64,000 bases of DNA from Cystobacter ferrugineus (GTDB taxonomy: Bacteria; Myxococcota; Myxococcia; Myxococcales; Myxococcaceae). The stretch is taken from contig NZ_MPIN01000018.1 in the NCBI RefSeq assembly GCF_001887355.1, forward strand, positions 1-64,000. The letters are read 5' to 3'. The notes under the pieces were generated by a model. It saw only the letters and a list, made by a program, of their open reading frames with translations. It was not told where the DNA came from and did no database searches. Made by a program: the position numbers and the translations under genes. Shown piece after piece: positions 18,072-27,947 of the stretch (its first letter is position 1; every line of letters starts with the position of its first letter).

Positions 18072-19163
18072 TCACCGGCACCAGGTGGTGATGCAGACGT
18101 TGTCGCGGCAGGCGCCCGTGGGGCCGCAGTCCGTGTTGAGCACGCAGGCCGCTCCGGGGGCGACGTACTGCTGGCACACGAGCTGGGCGAAGGCACCGAA
18201 GGCGCATCGGCTGCCGAGGCACAGGGCCCGCTCGTCCGTGCCGTCCGGGTCGAAGCACGTCTGGCCGAGCTCCCTCCACGGGCGGCAGCGCGCGGAGGCG
18301 GCCTCGCAATAGAGCAGGCCACCGCACTCGAGGGCCCCGGGCGTGCAGGACTCGTCCAGGCCCTGGGCCGGGCGGCACTCGCGCGGGGTGTTCGCCCCCC
18401 CGTTGGCGGCCAGCTTCACGCAGGCCTGGCCGGGCGCGCACTCGTCGGCGCTCGTGCAGGCGCCGGCCTCCTTGCGCGCGACACACACATTGCCCACACA
18501 CGCGGCATTGGCCTCGGGCGCGCAGCGCACTCCCCAGGCGCAGGACTCCCCCAGGTTCGCGTACGCGCGGCACACGTTGAGCGAGCAGGTGGAGCCGGGC
18601 TGGCACGGCACGGAGCCGTCGCAGGCGCTTCCCGCGGGCACGTAGCGCTTGCACACGCCGGGACAGCCGGCCTTCGTGTCACACCAGCCGCCCTGACAGT
18701 CCAGGTTGCCGCCACACGGGTTGCCTTCCGTCGCCTGGGGCTCCAGGGCCTCGCAGCGCGCCAGCAGGTTGCCCTGGCTGAAGTCGTCGAGCGTGAGCGC
18801 GCCGCAGGGCAGGTCGCGTAGCTGGCGGACGCACGCGCCGAACCGTTCCGGGACGAAGGCCTGCCGGCCCGCCCGGACGCTCGCCACCACCGAGTCGCAC
18901 ACCGACTCCGTGTCCGCCAGCCGATGGTAGCTCTCCGGTGTCTTCCCGCCGTGGCACTGGTCCGCGCGCCGGGCGAGCGTCTCCATCGCCGTGCGGCAGG
19001 ACTCCAGCAGGTGCTCCCCGGTGCGGGCGCCCTCCACGCAGCTCCCCTCGGGGGCGCAGCGCTGGGTACTCGGGCACTGCAGGTCGTCCTGGCACGGCGC
19101 GCCCGTCACCTGCACGCTGCAGCCCGCCAGGGCCATCGTCATCACCACCAGCCACGCGCGCAC
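18072..19163 (-). CDS. Cys-rich lipoprotein
   Basis: 363 residues with a lipoprotein leader (MRAWLVVMTMALAGC). The mature chain carries about 35 cysteines in repeated CxxDxQCPSTQRC, CGGNLDCQGGWC and CVLNTDCGPTGAC units. This resembles the Dickkopf/TIL-like Cys-rich modules abundant in myxobacterial surface proteins. Multiple disulfides in the envelope are expected. It is the last gene of the minus-strand signalling block, starting 1 base after the TPR-PEGA gene, so it is likely co-transcribed with the kinases. Function is unknown. Confidence 0.78.
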   Translation of the reverse strand: MRAWLVVMTMALAGCSVQVTGAPCQDDLQCPSTQRCAPEGSCVEGARTGEHLLESCRTAMETLARRADQCHGGKTPESYHRLADTESVCDSVVASVRAGRQAFVPERFGACVRQLRDLPCGALTLDDFSQGNLLARCEALEPQATEGNPCGGNLDCQGGWCDTKAGCPGVCKRYVPAGSACDGSVPCQPGSTCSLNVCRAYANLGESCAWGVRCAPEANAACVGNVCVARKEAGACTSADECAPGQACVKLAANGGANTPRECRPAQGLDESCTPGALECGGLLYCEAASARCRPWRELGQTCFDPDGTDERALCLGSRCAFGAFAQLVCQQYVAPGAACVLNTDCGPTGACRDNVCITTWCR

Positions 19164-19164
19164 G

Positions 19165-20037
19165 TCAGAAGCTCCCCTCGAAGAAGAACAGGGCCGAGCC
19201 CGCGAGCAGGGCCACGCCCGCGGTGCCGGTGAGGATGTTGGAGGCCCGTGCCCGGCCCAGGGCCGAGTCGTGCAGCCGTTGCGCCTCGGCGCGCTCGTGC
19301 GGCCGGGCCAGCAGCTCCCGCGAGTCCGAGCGCGCCAGCAGCCCGAGCGTCACCGCCCCCGCCGTCGCCACCCCCGCGGCGCCCGCGGCCACCCACGTCC
19401 AGACGCGCTTGCTGGGTTGTCCCGGGCGGCCATCGATCCCCCCCGCGCTCTTCGACAGGGGAGTGAGCATCAACTGGAGCTCGAGCGGCTCGCCCGGCCG
19501 CAGCTCCACGTCGCGCCGCAGCGGCTGGTAGCCCTCGCGTGTCACCTCGAGCCGGTGCGGGCCCACCTCCAGTTTGTCGCTCCAGGGCGTCACCCCACGC
19601 GCCTTGCCATCCACCTGGACTCGCGCCCCCGAGGGCTCGCTGGAGACGGTCATCTGGGGACGGCGCTCCTCCTCGTAGCGCTTCTCCAGCCGGGCGATGA
19701 GCGACTCGACGAGCGGCCGGTCCTCGGCGTTGGGCACCATGCGCAGGTAGTCGCGGTAGTAGCCGATGGCCCGCTGGAGATCTCCGAGCTTCTCGTAGCA
19801 CTGGCCCAGGTTGTAGAGGACCACGCCGTTGGCGAGCGTCTGGTAGGCGGCCTCGAAGGCGGCGGCGGCCTCGGCGTAGTGGCCCTCCTGGTAGAGGGTG
19901 GTGCCGCGCTCGAAGTGCTTGCGAGCGGCGGCGCGGGCGGCTCCGGGATCGCTGGCGCTCGCCCCCGTACCTCCCAGGGCGAGCAGCAGCGCGACGAGGA
20001 GCGCCGGGAAGGACATGCGGCGGTGGCGGGTGGTCAT
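19165..20037 (-). CDS. TPR-PEGA protein with C-terminal membrane helices
   Basis: 290 residues from ATG 20037. A signal peptide (PALLVALLLALGGTGASA) is followed by TPR units (HFERGTTLYQEGHYAEAAAA, GVVLYNLGQCYEKLGDLQRA). Then comes a PEGA domain (VSSEPSGARVQVDGKARGVTP, VGPHRLEVTREGYQPL) and two hydrophobic segments (WVAAGAAGVATAGAVTLGLL, ILTGTAGVALLAGSALFFF). PEGA domains are surface-binding beta folds. It starts 7 bases after the stop of the PEGA-kinase gene, so the pair probably work in one envelope-linked pathway. Confidence 0.82.
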   Translation of the reverse strand: MTTRHRRMSFPALLVALLLALGGTGASASDPGAARAAARKHFERGTTLYQEGHYAEAAAAFEAAYQTLANGVVLYNLGQCYEKLGDLQRAIGYYRDYLRMVPNAEDRPLVESLIARLEKRYEEERRPQMTVSSEPSGARVQVDGKARGVTPWSDKLEVGPHRLEVTREGYQPLRRDVELRPGEPLELQLMLTPLSKSAGGIDGRPGQPSKRVWTWVAAGAAGVATAGAVTLGLLARSDSRELLARPHERAEAQRLHDSALGRARASNILTGTAGVALLAGSALFFFEGSF

Positions 20038-20044
20038 CGTCGGT

Positions 20045-21580
20045 TCAGAAGGGGTTGGGCTTGAGGTCCCGGACCTTGTCCTGGGCCTTGCCCGTTCGGG
20101 GCTTGTCGGTCTGCACGCGCGGCGGGGATTTTTGCAGCGTGACTTCCAGCCGTTCGCCCTCGGGCAGGTGCTCGAGCTCCTTGGGGGCATGGCCCTCCAG
20201 GGTGAGGCGCAGGGGGCCGGCGTCTCCGTCCGGGCGCTCCAGCTCCAGGGGCGTGACTCCGAGCACCCGCCCGCCCAGCGTCACCGTGGCACCCTCGGGT
20301 CGCGAGACGATGGACAGGCGTGGACGGGCCGGGGCCGGCGAGGGGGCTGGACCCGACGAGGGAGCGGCCACCGGCGCCGGGTCGGCGGGAGGCTCCCCGG
20401 CCGGGCCGCGCGAGGTGACCGCCCACAACCCCACGCCGCCGAGGAGCAGCAGCGCGCCCACGCCTCCCACGAGGAGCCCGCCGCGCCTGTTCCGGTGGAC
20501 CGACTCCAGGCTCCGGGTGGACACCATGGTGGGCTCGAGGGGCTCGGCCACGGCGGGCGGAGCCACGGGCGGTGGGGCGGGCGGTGGGGCGGGCGGGAGC
20601 GCGGACACGAGGCCGGTGGCCATGGCCGGCGTGAGCTGGAGGGGCACGAGACCCGAGGCGAGGGCCTCCAGCCCGGCGCGGAACGTCTCCAGGGTGGGGC
20701 GAGTGGCCGGGTCCTTGGCGAGCGCGCTCAGTACCAGCGCGTCCAGTTCCGGCGGCAGGCCGAGGTCCGGACGGCGCCGGCTGGGGGGCTGGGCGGTGGC
20801 CTCCAGGTGCTGCAACATCGTGGCGAAGGTGTTGTCCCCGCGGAAGGGGAGCGAGCCGGTGCAGACCTCGTAGGTGAGCACACCCAACGAGTACACATCC
20901 GCCCGGGCATCCACCGTTCCACCCGCCGCCTGCTCCGGGGCCATGTAGTTGGCGGTGCCGAGGATGGCGCCCGCCTCGGTGAGCCCGCTGCCCGGCTGCC
21001 CCTGCATCACCTTGGAGATGCCGAAGTCCACCACCTTGACGAAGTCCGCCTGTCCCTGGCGCTGCAGGAGCATCACGTTCTGCGGCTTCACGTCCCGGTG
21101 GACGATGCCGCGCGCGTGCGCCGCCTCGAGCGCCCGGCACACCTGCGCCAGGATGGGCACGGCGCGCCACAGCGGGAGGAAGTGCTCGCGCAGCAGCAGC
21201 GTCCCGAGGCTCTCTCCCTCCAGCAATTCCATGACGTAGAAGAGTTCACCCGTGGGGGTGCGGCCCAGGTCCGTCACGTTGACGATGTGCTCGTGGCCGA
21301 TCTGGCTGGCGGCGATGGCCTCCTGCTCGAAGCGGCGGGTGAAGGTGGGATCTCTCGACAGCTCACCGCGCAGCAGCTTCACCGCCACGCTCTTGCGCAG
21401 GCCCAGGTGCTCGGCGAGGTACACCACGCCCATGCCTCCCGCGCCGAGCGGGGACAGCAACCGGTAGCGGCCCTCCAGCACGGCGGGCAGCAGCGCCGCG
21501 CCGTCACGGGGACAGTACGAGACGTCCTCCGCGTACTCGCTCTGGCACGTCGGGCAGCGCGGCATGGGAGCTGGGTTCAT
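20045..21580 (-). CDS. Transmembrane Ser/Thr protein kinase with C-terminal PEGA domain
   Basis: 511 residues. It opens with a zinc-ribbon-like CPTCQ-N11-CPRDG. The kinase domain (~37-300) is complete: GAGGMGVVY loop, VAVKLL Lys, HRDVKPQNVMLL catalytic loop, DFGISK and MAPEQ. A Pro/Ala-rich linker and one membrane helix (LLVGGVGALLLLGGVGLWAV) lead to a PEGA domain (SIVSRPEGATVTLGGRVLGV). The kinase is cytoplasmic and the PEGA domain periplasmic. It lies between the FHA-type activator and the TPR-PEGA gene in one apparent operon and could phosphorylate the FHA partner's ligand. Confidence 0.92.
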   Translation of the reverse strand: MNPAPMPRCPTCQSEYAEDVSYCPRDGAALLPAVLEGRYRLLSPLGAGGMGVVYLAEHLGLRKSVAVKLLRGELSRDPTFTRRFEQEAIAASQIGHEHIVNVTDLGRTPTGELFYVMELLEGESLGTLLLREHFLPLWRAVPILAQVCRALEAAHARGIVHRDVKPQNVMLLQRQGQADFVKVVDFGISKVMQGQPGSGLTEAGAILGTANYMAPEQAAGGTVDARADVYSLGVLTYEVCTGSLPFRGDNTFATMLQHLEATAQPPSRRRPDLGLPPELDALVLSALAKDPATRPTLETFRAGLEALASGLVPLQLTPAMATGLVSALPPAPPPAPPPVAPPAVAEPLEPTMVSTRSLESVHRNRRGGLLVGGVGALLLLGGVGLWAVTSRGPAGEPPADPAPVAAPSSGPAPSPAPARPRLSIVSRPEGATVTLGGRVLGVTPLELERPDGDAGPLRLTLEGHAPKELEHLPEGERLEVTLQKSPPRVQTDKPRTGKAQDKVRDLKPNPF

Positions 21581-21608
21581 GGCACGGGGGAAGGAGAGGT
21601 CATGGACG

Positions 21609-22949
<1,341 letters not shown>

Positions 22950-23015
22950 GCCCGCCGTGCATAGCACCTTTCCGTCTGGGAGGGCACGGGGCGAGCAAGC
23001 ACGGGCACGCCGGCG

Positions 23016-24023
23016 TCATGCCTCCTCGTCCCCCCGGGTTTCGAGCAGGGCGGCGGAGAACGGGCTCGCGACGCTCTTCCCGGGCCCGGAGGCCGCCGGG
23101 GGACACCCGGCGGCGAGCGTCTCCGCCACCAGCCCGGCCACGTGCCAGGGCTGCTCCGCTCCGGAGCCGGTGTCCACGTCCAGCAGGGCTCGCGCCATGT
23201 CTCCCGCGGAGGCGAAGCGCTCGGAGGGGTGGGGGCGCAGGGCGCGCTGGAGGACGCCCGCCAGGGCCGGGCCGGCCCGTTGCAGCAGGTGCTCGGCGGG
23301 CTCCAGGCGCGCGTCCCGCACGGCGAGCAGCATCTGCGCGTCCGTGGTCGCGGCGAAGGGGACGCGGCCCACCACCGCCTCGTAGAGGAGCACCCCGAGC
23401 GAGAAGAGATCGGCCCTCGCGTCCAGGGGGCCGCCGCGCACCTGCTCGGGGGACATGTAGCGCAGCGTGCCGCGCGTGCTGCCGGGGGCGGTGCGCGAGG
23501 GCGTGCGCAGCCCCTTGGCGATGCCGAAGTCGCCCAGCTTCACGTCGCCGGTGTGCCCCAGCAGCACGTTCGCGGGGCTCACGTCCCGGTGGACGAGCCC
23601 CAGCCACTCGCCCTGGGTGTCGCGCAGGCCGTGCACGTGCTCGAGCGCGCGCAGCAGGCACAGGCCCAGGTGCCGCACGAGCGCGGGCGCCAGCGGTCCT
23701 CGTGCGGCGAGCGCCCGGGCCAGGTCCACCCCCTCCACGTACTCCAGCACCAGATAGGGCGCGCCCGCCTCCAGCCCGAAGTCCAGCACCGAGACGACGT
23801 GCGCGTGGCCGAAGGTGGCCATCAGCCGCGCCTCCTGGGCGAACATCTGCCGATAGGCCTCCTGTCCGGCCAGCTCCGGCAGCAATCGCTTGACGACCAC
23901 CGGCTTCTCGAAGCCCTCGGGCCCAGGCAGGACGCCGAGGAACACCTCCGCCATCCCACCACGCGCCAGGCGGGACACCAGCCGGTAGCGGCCCACCGTG
24001 CCTGTCTCTCCTCCCTGCGTCAT
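23016..24023 (-). CDS. Soluble Ser/Thr protein kinase
   Basis: 335 residues, essentially one kinase domain (residues 12-275) with a short variable tail. Motifs: LARGGMAEVFLG loop, VVVKRLL Lys, HRDVSPANVLLG catalytic loop (Ser at the Lys position but Asn retained), DFGIAKG and MSPEQ. No membrane helix. It is the first gene of the minus-strand block, followed 66 bases later by the FHA activator. That places it well to phosphorylate a target read by the FHA domain. GGAGGAGA precedes the ATG. Confidence 0.9.
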   Translation of the reverse strand: MTQGGETGTVGRYRLVSRLARGGMAEVFLGVLPGPEGFEKPVVVKRLLPELAGQEAYRQMFAQEARLMATFGHAHVVSVLDFGLEAGAPYLVLEYVEGVDLARALAARGPLAPALVRHLGLCLLRALEHVHGLRDTQGEWLGLVHRDVSPANVLLGHTGDVKLGDFGIAKGLRTPSRTAPGSTRGTLRYMSPEQVRGGPLDARADLFSLGVLLYEAVVGRVPFAATTDAQMLLAVRDARLEPAEHLLQRAGPALAGVLQRALRPHPSERFASAGDMARALLDVDTGSGAEQPWHVAGLVAETLAAGCPPAASGPGKSVASPFSAALLETRGDEEA

Positions 24024-24098
24024 GGCGCGACTATAGCGGGCTCTCCACCCCTCTTGCCCCGGCCCGTTGAGCTGATGCGGCGCGGAGGGGCGGAGACG

Positions 24099-24117
24099 AG
24101 CGGCTCGTCGAGCCGCT
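24099..24117 (-). terminator. Stem-loop between the small lipoprotein and kinase genes
   Basis: A perfect 8-bp stem AGCGGCTC-GTC-GAGCCGCT lies 12 bases past the lipoprotein stop. No T run follows on the minus strand, so it may attenuate rather than terminate transcription into the kinase operon. Confidence 0.4.
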
Positions 24118-24128
24118 TCACCGAGCGC

Positions 24129-24494
24129 TCATTCCTGGACGTCCTGGCAGACCGAGCCCGCGCCACAGACGAGGATCGCGGTGTTGAGGAAGTCCGTCGC
24201 GCTCCCGCACCCGGTGGTGGGGATGCGCTTCAGGCACGTCTCCAGCCCTGTCTCGTTGATGGCGAGGCAGTTGTCCGCCGTCCACGCGGTCTGGAAGAAA
24301 TCGCGGGTCTTCACTTCACACTCGTTCCAGTCCTGGAACTGCTTGCCGTCGCCGGAGCCGATTTTCTCACACTTATCGTAGTAGTCGCAGGCGGCTCGGG
24401 TGGCCTGGCTCTGCGCATCCTCGCGGGAGGTCGGGCCACACGCGGGGAGGACGAGAAGCAGGGACAGCGGGAAGAGGGAGGAAGAGATGCGCAT
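24129..24494 (-). CDS. Small Cys-rich lipoprotein under a sigma-54 promoter
   Basis: 121 residues from ATG 24494; an upstream ATG at 24530 would spoil the leader. The signal MRISSSLFPLSLLLVLPACG has a lipobox (LPAC). The mature part has about eight Cys in a regular pattern (ACDYYDKCEKIG, WNECEVKTRDFF, NCLAINETGLETCLK, TGCGSATDFL, LVCGAGSVCQ). It resembles a small myxobacterial lipoprotein family that I believe is DUF6184, but this needs a profile search. Copy 2 of the sigma-54 module lies directly upstream. Leaky termination could also feed the kinase operon. Confidence 0.72.
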   Translation of the reverse strand: MRISSSLFPLSLLLVLPACGPTSREDAQSQATRAACDYYDKCEKIGSGDGKQFQDWNECEVKTRDFFQTAWTADNCLAINETGLETCLKRIPTTGCGSATDFLNTAILVCGAGSVCQDVQE

Positions 24495-24548
24495 GGGGGT
24501 GACTCGCGAAGCGGGGTGAGAGGTGGGCACGACGACGTGCTCCCCATG

Positions 24549-24564
24549 AGCAAGGGACGGGCCA
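24549..24564 (-). promoter_or_regulatory. Sigma-54 (-24/-12) promoter, copy 2
   Basis: On the minus strand TGGCCCGTCCCTTGCT differs from the consensus TGGCACG-N4-TTGCW at a single base. GG and GC are 10 bases apart. It is the better of the two copies and lies about 55 bases before the lipoprotein ATG. Confidence 0.7.
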
Positions 24565-24603
24565 ACGCCAAACCCGCGAAACGACGAGGCAGCGGTGTGG
24601 GGG

Positions 24604-24623
24604 TTGTAGGCTCGAGACTACAG
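24604..24623. promoter_or_regulatory. Palindromic upstream activator site, copy 2
   Basis: TTGTAG-N8-CTACAG on the plus strand matches copy 1 with one base changed in an arm. It lies 40 bases upstream of the -24 element, the same distance as in copy 1. Confidence 0.5.
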
Positions 24624-24658
24624 AGGGCGCCGGGCCTGTAGGCCGCGGCCAACACCCT

Positions 24659-25073
24659 TTGCTGGGAAAGGCCTGGTGTCAGATCGGATCTTCATCAGTC
24701 AACGGCCTGAAGGTCCGGCCGGAGCAGGTCGGTCATTCCTGAAGATTTACATGAGCACAGTAGTGGGTCGTCGTCCCGTGAATCATCATGCAGGGAGCGA
24801 TCCAAATCCTTGCAAGACACATGGGTGTGAAGAACCCATGGAGTTGCCCTGCCTGGAGGGTTGTGAAGAATTGAAAACGCGAGGGGTGGTGTAACGTTTG
24901 ACTCATTCAAAGACTTGTTGACCATCAAGAGAGGGAACTGTACGGTGGTCTTAGATTCGACTGCGGCGGCACGTAGAAGGGGATGAGTCCTTCCTGGGCT
25001 CATGTTGTCCCCATCTTCTTGACGAACCACGTCATGCTCCAGTGATGAGCTGTACAGTGGAAAGAGGGGGTGT
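24659..25073 (+). other. AT-richer upstream region of the eCIS operon
   Basis: These 415 bases hold no convincing gene and are visibly AT-richer than their surroundings. They probably contain the operon promoter. Candidates include TTGACC (24918-24923) with TACGGT 17 bases on, and TTGACG (25019-25024); neither -10 is strong. The direct repeat CTGTAC(G/A)GTGG at 24938-24948 and 25050-25060 may be a regulator site, its second copy abutting the ribosome site of the sheath gene. Confidence 0.45.
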
Positions 25074-26645
25074 ATGCCTGCACGTTTGCATCCCGGTGTC
25101 TATGTCGAGGAAGTTCCTAGCGCCGCGCGAGCCATAGAGGCCGCGGGCACCTCGACGGCCATCTTCGTGGGTGAGACCGAGAGGGGTCCGCTCGAGCCGA
25201 TCCGGATTGTGGGGCGCGCGGATTTCGAGCGTCTGTTCGGTGGCTACCGCCGACATGCCTCCGCTGGAGGATCACAAATCGTATCACTGGCGTATTCCAT
25301 TGATGCGTTCTTCCAGAACGGCGGTTCGACGGCCTATGTGCTGCGTGCGGTCAGCAGCACCGCCACGGCCGCGGGCTATACCCCCTCGGGTCATACCTCG
25401 CCCCTGGTGGTGGCCTCCTCGCCGGGCGCCTGGGGCAACAACCTGTACTCGGTCCTTCTCACCTCGACGTCCTCGAGCGCCGAGTCGCCCCGCTTCCGCA
25501 TCATCGTCTTCTACAAGGCTCCGGGCTCGAACCAGCCGAAGGCCGTGGAGAACTGGGATCGGCTCTCCACCGACGGGGGCGACGAGAACTATGTCGCCGA
25601 CGTCCTCCAGCGCAGCCTCTATATCCGCTGGGCGTCGCCCTCGGCCACCGTCGCCACGTCCCTGCTGCTGGCCGGCGAGTCCGCCATCACCGATACCACC
25701 CGCAATCAATATGCCTTGCAGACGGGAGCGGGGGGGGATGTCGATCTGGCCGTGTCGGACTTCGGCAAGCTGCTCGAGGGGCTCGACGGGGTCTCCGATG
25801 CCGCCCTGCTGGTGGTCCCCGCCCGCATCTACGACTCGGACGACAGCAACCGTCTCCTTCAGCAGGCGGCCCTCTCCTATGCCGAGGCGCGGCCCCAGCA
25901 GGATCTGTTCTGCATCGCGGACATGCCCCGTCAGTCTTCAGAGAAGACGGCGAGCGATGCGACGAACAAGACGGTGACGGCCTTTGGCAACCTCTCGCCG
26001 AAGACCACCCTGGGGGCCATCTATTTCCCGTGGCTCGAGATCTCCGACCCGATGGGCGTGGGCCGGGATCCGGTCCTGGTCGTTCCTCCCTCCGGCTTCG
26101 TGGCGGGCATCTACTCGCGGACCGACGCCCGGCGCGGTGTCTGGAAGGCACCCGCGGGGCTCGACGCGACCCTGTTGGGGCTGCGCAAGGTCGAACACAA
26201 ACTGCTCGACGCACACCAGGACGCACTCAACCCGCTCGGCATCAATGTCATCCGCGTGCAGCCCGCGGCGGGGGCCGTCGTCTGGGGCTCGCGCACGCTG
26301 CGGCCCGACAGCGAGTGGCGTTACGTCCCCGTGCGCCGGACGGCCATCTTCCTGCGCAAGAGCATCTACAACAGCATCCAATGGGCTGTCTTCGAGCCCA
26401 ATGACCAGAACCTCTGGGCCAGTCTGCGGGTCACCATTACCGCCTTCATGGAACAGCTCTTCCGGCAGGGTGCTTTCGCGGGCAAGACGACGCGCGAGGC
26501 CTTCTTCGTCAAGTGTGACGAGGAGACGACTCCCGAGGCGGATCAGATCGCGGGAATCGTGAATGTCTGGGTTGGCTTCGCGCCACTCCGTCCGGCCGAG
26601 TTCGTCGTCGTCAAGCTGAGCCAGATCGTCAACCAGAAGGCGTAG
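25074..26645 (+). CDS. eCIS contractile sheath protein
   Basis: 523 residues from ATG 25074, preceded by AAAGAGGGGG. The start LHPGVYVEEVPSAARAIE and the segment STAIFVGETERGPLEP are the hallmark of phage-type tail sheath proteins (Afp2-4/Pvc2-4, gp18-like). The C-terminal half holds the interlocking sheath core (RDARRG-like SRTDARRGVWKAPAG, then IAGIVNVWVGFAPLRPAEFVVVK). Hexameric rings of this subunit wrap the tube and contract to drive it. Only one sheath gene is present, whereas Afp has three. First gene of the operon. Confidence 0.95.
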   Translation: MPARLHPGVYVEEVPSAARAIEAAGTSTAIFVGETERGPLEPIRIVGRADFERLFGGYRRHASAGGSQIVSLAYSIDAFFQNGGSTAYVLRAVSSTATAAGYTPSGHTSPLVVASSPGAWGNNLYSVLLTSTSSSAESPRFRIIVFYKAPGSNQPKAVENWDRLSTDGGDENYVADVLQRSLYIRWASPSATVATSLLLAGESAITDTTRNQYALQTGAGGDVDLAVSDFGKLLEGLDGVSDAALLVVPARIYDSDDSNRLLQQAALSYAEARPQQDLFCIADMPRQSSEKTASDATNKTVTAFGNLSPKTTLGAIYFPWLEISDPMGVGRDPVLVVPPSGFVAGIYSRTDARRGVWKAPAGLDATLLGLRKVEHKLLDAHQDALNPLGINVIRVQPAAGAVVWGSRTLRPDSEWRYVPVRRTAIFLRKSIYNSIQWAVFEPNDQNLWASLRVTITAFMEQLFRQGAFAGKTTREAFFVKCDEETTPEADQIAGIVNVWVGFAPLRPAEFVVVKLSQIVNQKA

Positions 26646-26660
26646 CCGAGGAGGTCTTCC

Positions 26661-27161
26661 GTGCCGCAGTTCTCGGTCAACAGCCACCGCATCGATCCTT
26701 ATAAGAATTTCAAGTTCCGCGTCATCCTGGATGGCCGCCCGGTGGCAGGGCTGTCCAAGATGGGCGCGCTCAAGAAGACCACCGAGGTCATCGAGTGGCG
26801 TGAGGCGGGGGATCCGGCCATTGTCCGGAAGCTCCCCGGCCGCACCAAGTTCGAGCCCATCACCCTGGAGGCGGGTGTCACGCACGACACGACCTTCGAG
26901 GAGTGGGCCAACCTGGTGAACAACCTCGAGGGCTCGGCGGCCATGTCGCTGGCGAAGTACCGCAAGGATCTCCTCATCGAGGTGCTCAACCTCCAGGGGA
27001 CCCCGGTGCTGCGCTTCCGCGTCCGGCGGGCGTGGGTGAGTGAGTACCAGGCCACGCCGGAGATGGATGCGAACGCCAACGCGGTCGCCATCACCAGCAT
27101 CAAGATCGAGCACGAGGGCTTCAGCCGCGACACGGGCCTGGCCGAACCGGCCGAGACCTGA
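26661..27161 (+). CDS. eCIS inner tube protein (gp19/Hcp-like)
   Basis: 166 residues from a GTG preceded by GAGGAGG. It starts MPQFSVNSHRIDPYKNFKFR and contains VAGLSKMGALKKTTEVIEWR and KFEPITLEAGVTHDTTFEEW, the T4 gp19-like tube pattern. Hexamers stack inside the sheath to form the lumen that carries cargo. Only one tube gene is seen. It follows the sheath gene by 15 bases. Confidence 0.93.
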   Translation: MPQFSVNSHRIDPYKNFKFRVILDGRPVAGLSKMGALKKTTEVIEWREAGDPAIVRKLPGRTKFEPITLEAGVTHDTTFEEWANLVNNLEGSAAMSLAKYRKDLLIEVLNLQGTPVLRFRVRRAWVSEYQATPEMDANANAVAITSIKIEHEGFSRDTGLAEPAET

Positions 27162-27182
27162 TGCACCCAAGGGGATGAGCCC

Positions 27183-27947
27183 GTGACGTCCACCAAGGCC
27201 AGCGAGCGCATGGACAACCCCTTTGGCCGGCGGCGCGCGGCGGAGCCTCCCCGGGTGGAGGAGCCACCCCGCACGGTGGCGGCTTCTCGTGGGATTCCCG
27301 CTCTCCCTCTGCGGCCGATGACCGGCTACGAGGAGGAACTCGTCGAGGAGCACCGCGACGATGCCAACACCGCCGCGCTCTGCAACGAGCTCCTCGCCCG
27401 TTGCCTCGTGCCGCCAGGAGCCGACGCCACCGCTGCACGCACCCGGGTGCGCTCGTTGCTCGTCGCCGAGCGGGACGCGGCACTCGTCAGCCTGCGCCGC
27501 ATGTCCCTGGGCGACAAGGTGAGCAGCCGGGTCTCCTGTCCGGCTTGCGGCAGGGAAGTGGAGATCGACTTCAACCTGAGCGCGCTGCCCCTCTCGGTGG
27601 CCGAGGCTCCGGAACGGGTCGAGGTCGTCGTCGAGGGGGACATCCGGGCGGTGCTGCGCCTGCCCACGGCGGGAGACCAGGAGGAGTTGCTCTCGGCGGG
27701 GCTCGACGGCGAGTCGCTGCGGCGCACCTTCCTGTTGGCCCGCACCCTCGTCCGCTTCGGCGACCGGGAGGGCCCTTTCGAGCCCGAGTTCACGCGGGGA
27801 CTGCGGCTGCTGGTGCGCAACGCCATGGAGGAAGCCCTCGAGCGGGTGATGCCCGACCTGGACCTGAGCATGGGCGTGACGTGCCACGATTGCGGTCACG
27901 CCTGGAGCGCGCCCTTCGACGTCCCGTCTTTTTTTTTGCCGAGATGA
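27183..27947 (+). CDS. T4-gp51-like baseplate/tail assembly chaperone
   Basis: 254 residues from GTG 27183. After a disordered Arg/Pro-rich head, the protein has helical segments and two CxxC pairs (C119/C122 in SCPACG, C234/C237 in TCHDCG) that probably bind zinc. This matches the gp51-type hub-assembly chaperone common in eCIS loci. The last codons read through a run of nine T (27929-27937) to SFFLPR and stop. In the -1 frame the same run leads without a stop into the DUF6760 sequence, so a longer frameshift product of about 312 residues is possible. Confidence 0.8.
   Translation: MTSTKASERMDNPFGRRRAAEPPRVEEPPRTVAASRGIPALPLRPMTGYEEELVEEHRDDANTAALCNELLARCLVPPGADATAARTRVRSLLVAERDAALVSLRRMSLGDKVSSRVSCPACGREVEIDFNLSALPLSVAEAPERVEVVVEGDIRAVLRLPTAGDQEELLSAGLDGESLRRTFLLARTLVRFGDREGPFEPEFTRGLRLLVRNAMEEALERVMPDLDLSMGVTCHDCGHAWSAPFDVPSFFLPR
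27929..27937 (+). promoter_or_regulatory. T9 slippery run at the chaperone/DUF6760 junction
   Basis: Nine consecutive T occupy codons TCT TTT TTT TTG near the chaperone stop. This provides a U-UUU-UUU type slippery heptamer. Such a run is striking in DNA of this GC content. A -1 slip, by ribosome or by polymerase, changes SFFLPR to SFFFAE and continues into DUF6760. Confidence 0.5.

Larger units (their letters stand above)
24539..24658 (-). repeat. 120-bp promoter module, copy 2 (inverted)
   Basis: This is the inverted partner of 16932-17051, about 89% identical over 120 bp without gaps. It sits directly upstream of the small lipoprotein gene, in the same relation as copy 1 to its own lipoprotein gene. 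Only the promoter region is shared; the two downstream proteins are unrelated. Confidence 0.85.

Noticed and set aside
24676-24894. A 72-codon plus-strand ORF upstream of the sheath gene
   Set aside because: No ribosome site, no recognisable domain and unusual codons; it lies in the AT-richer control region and is more likely chance.
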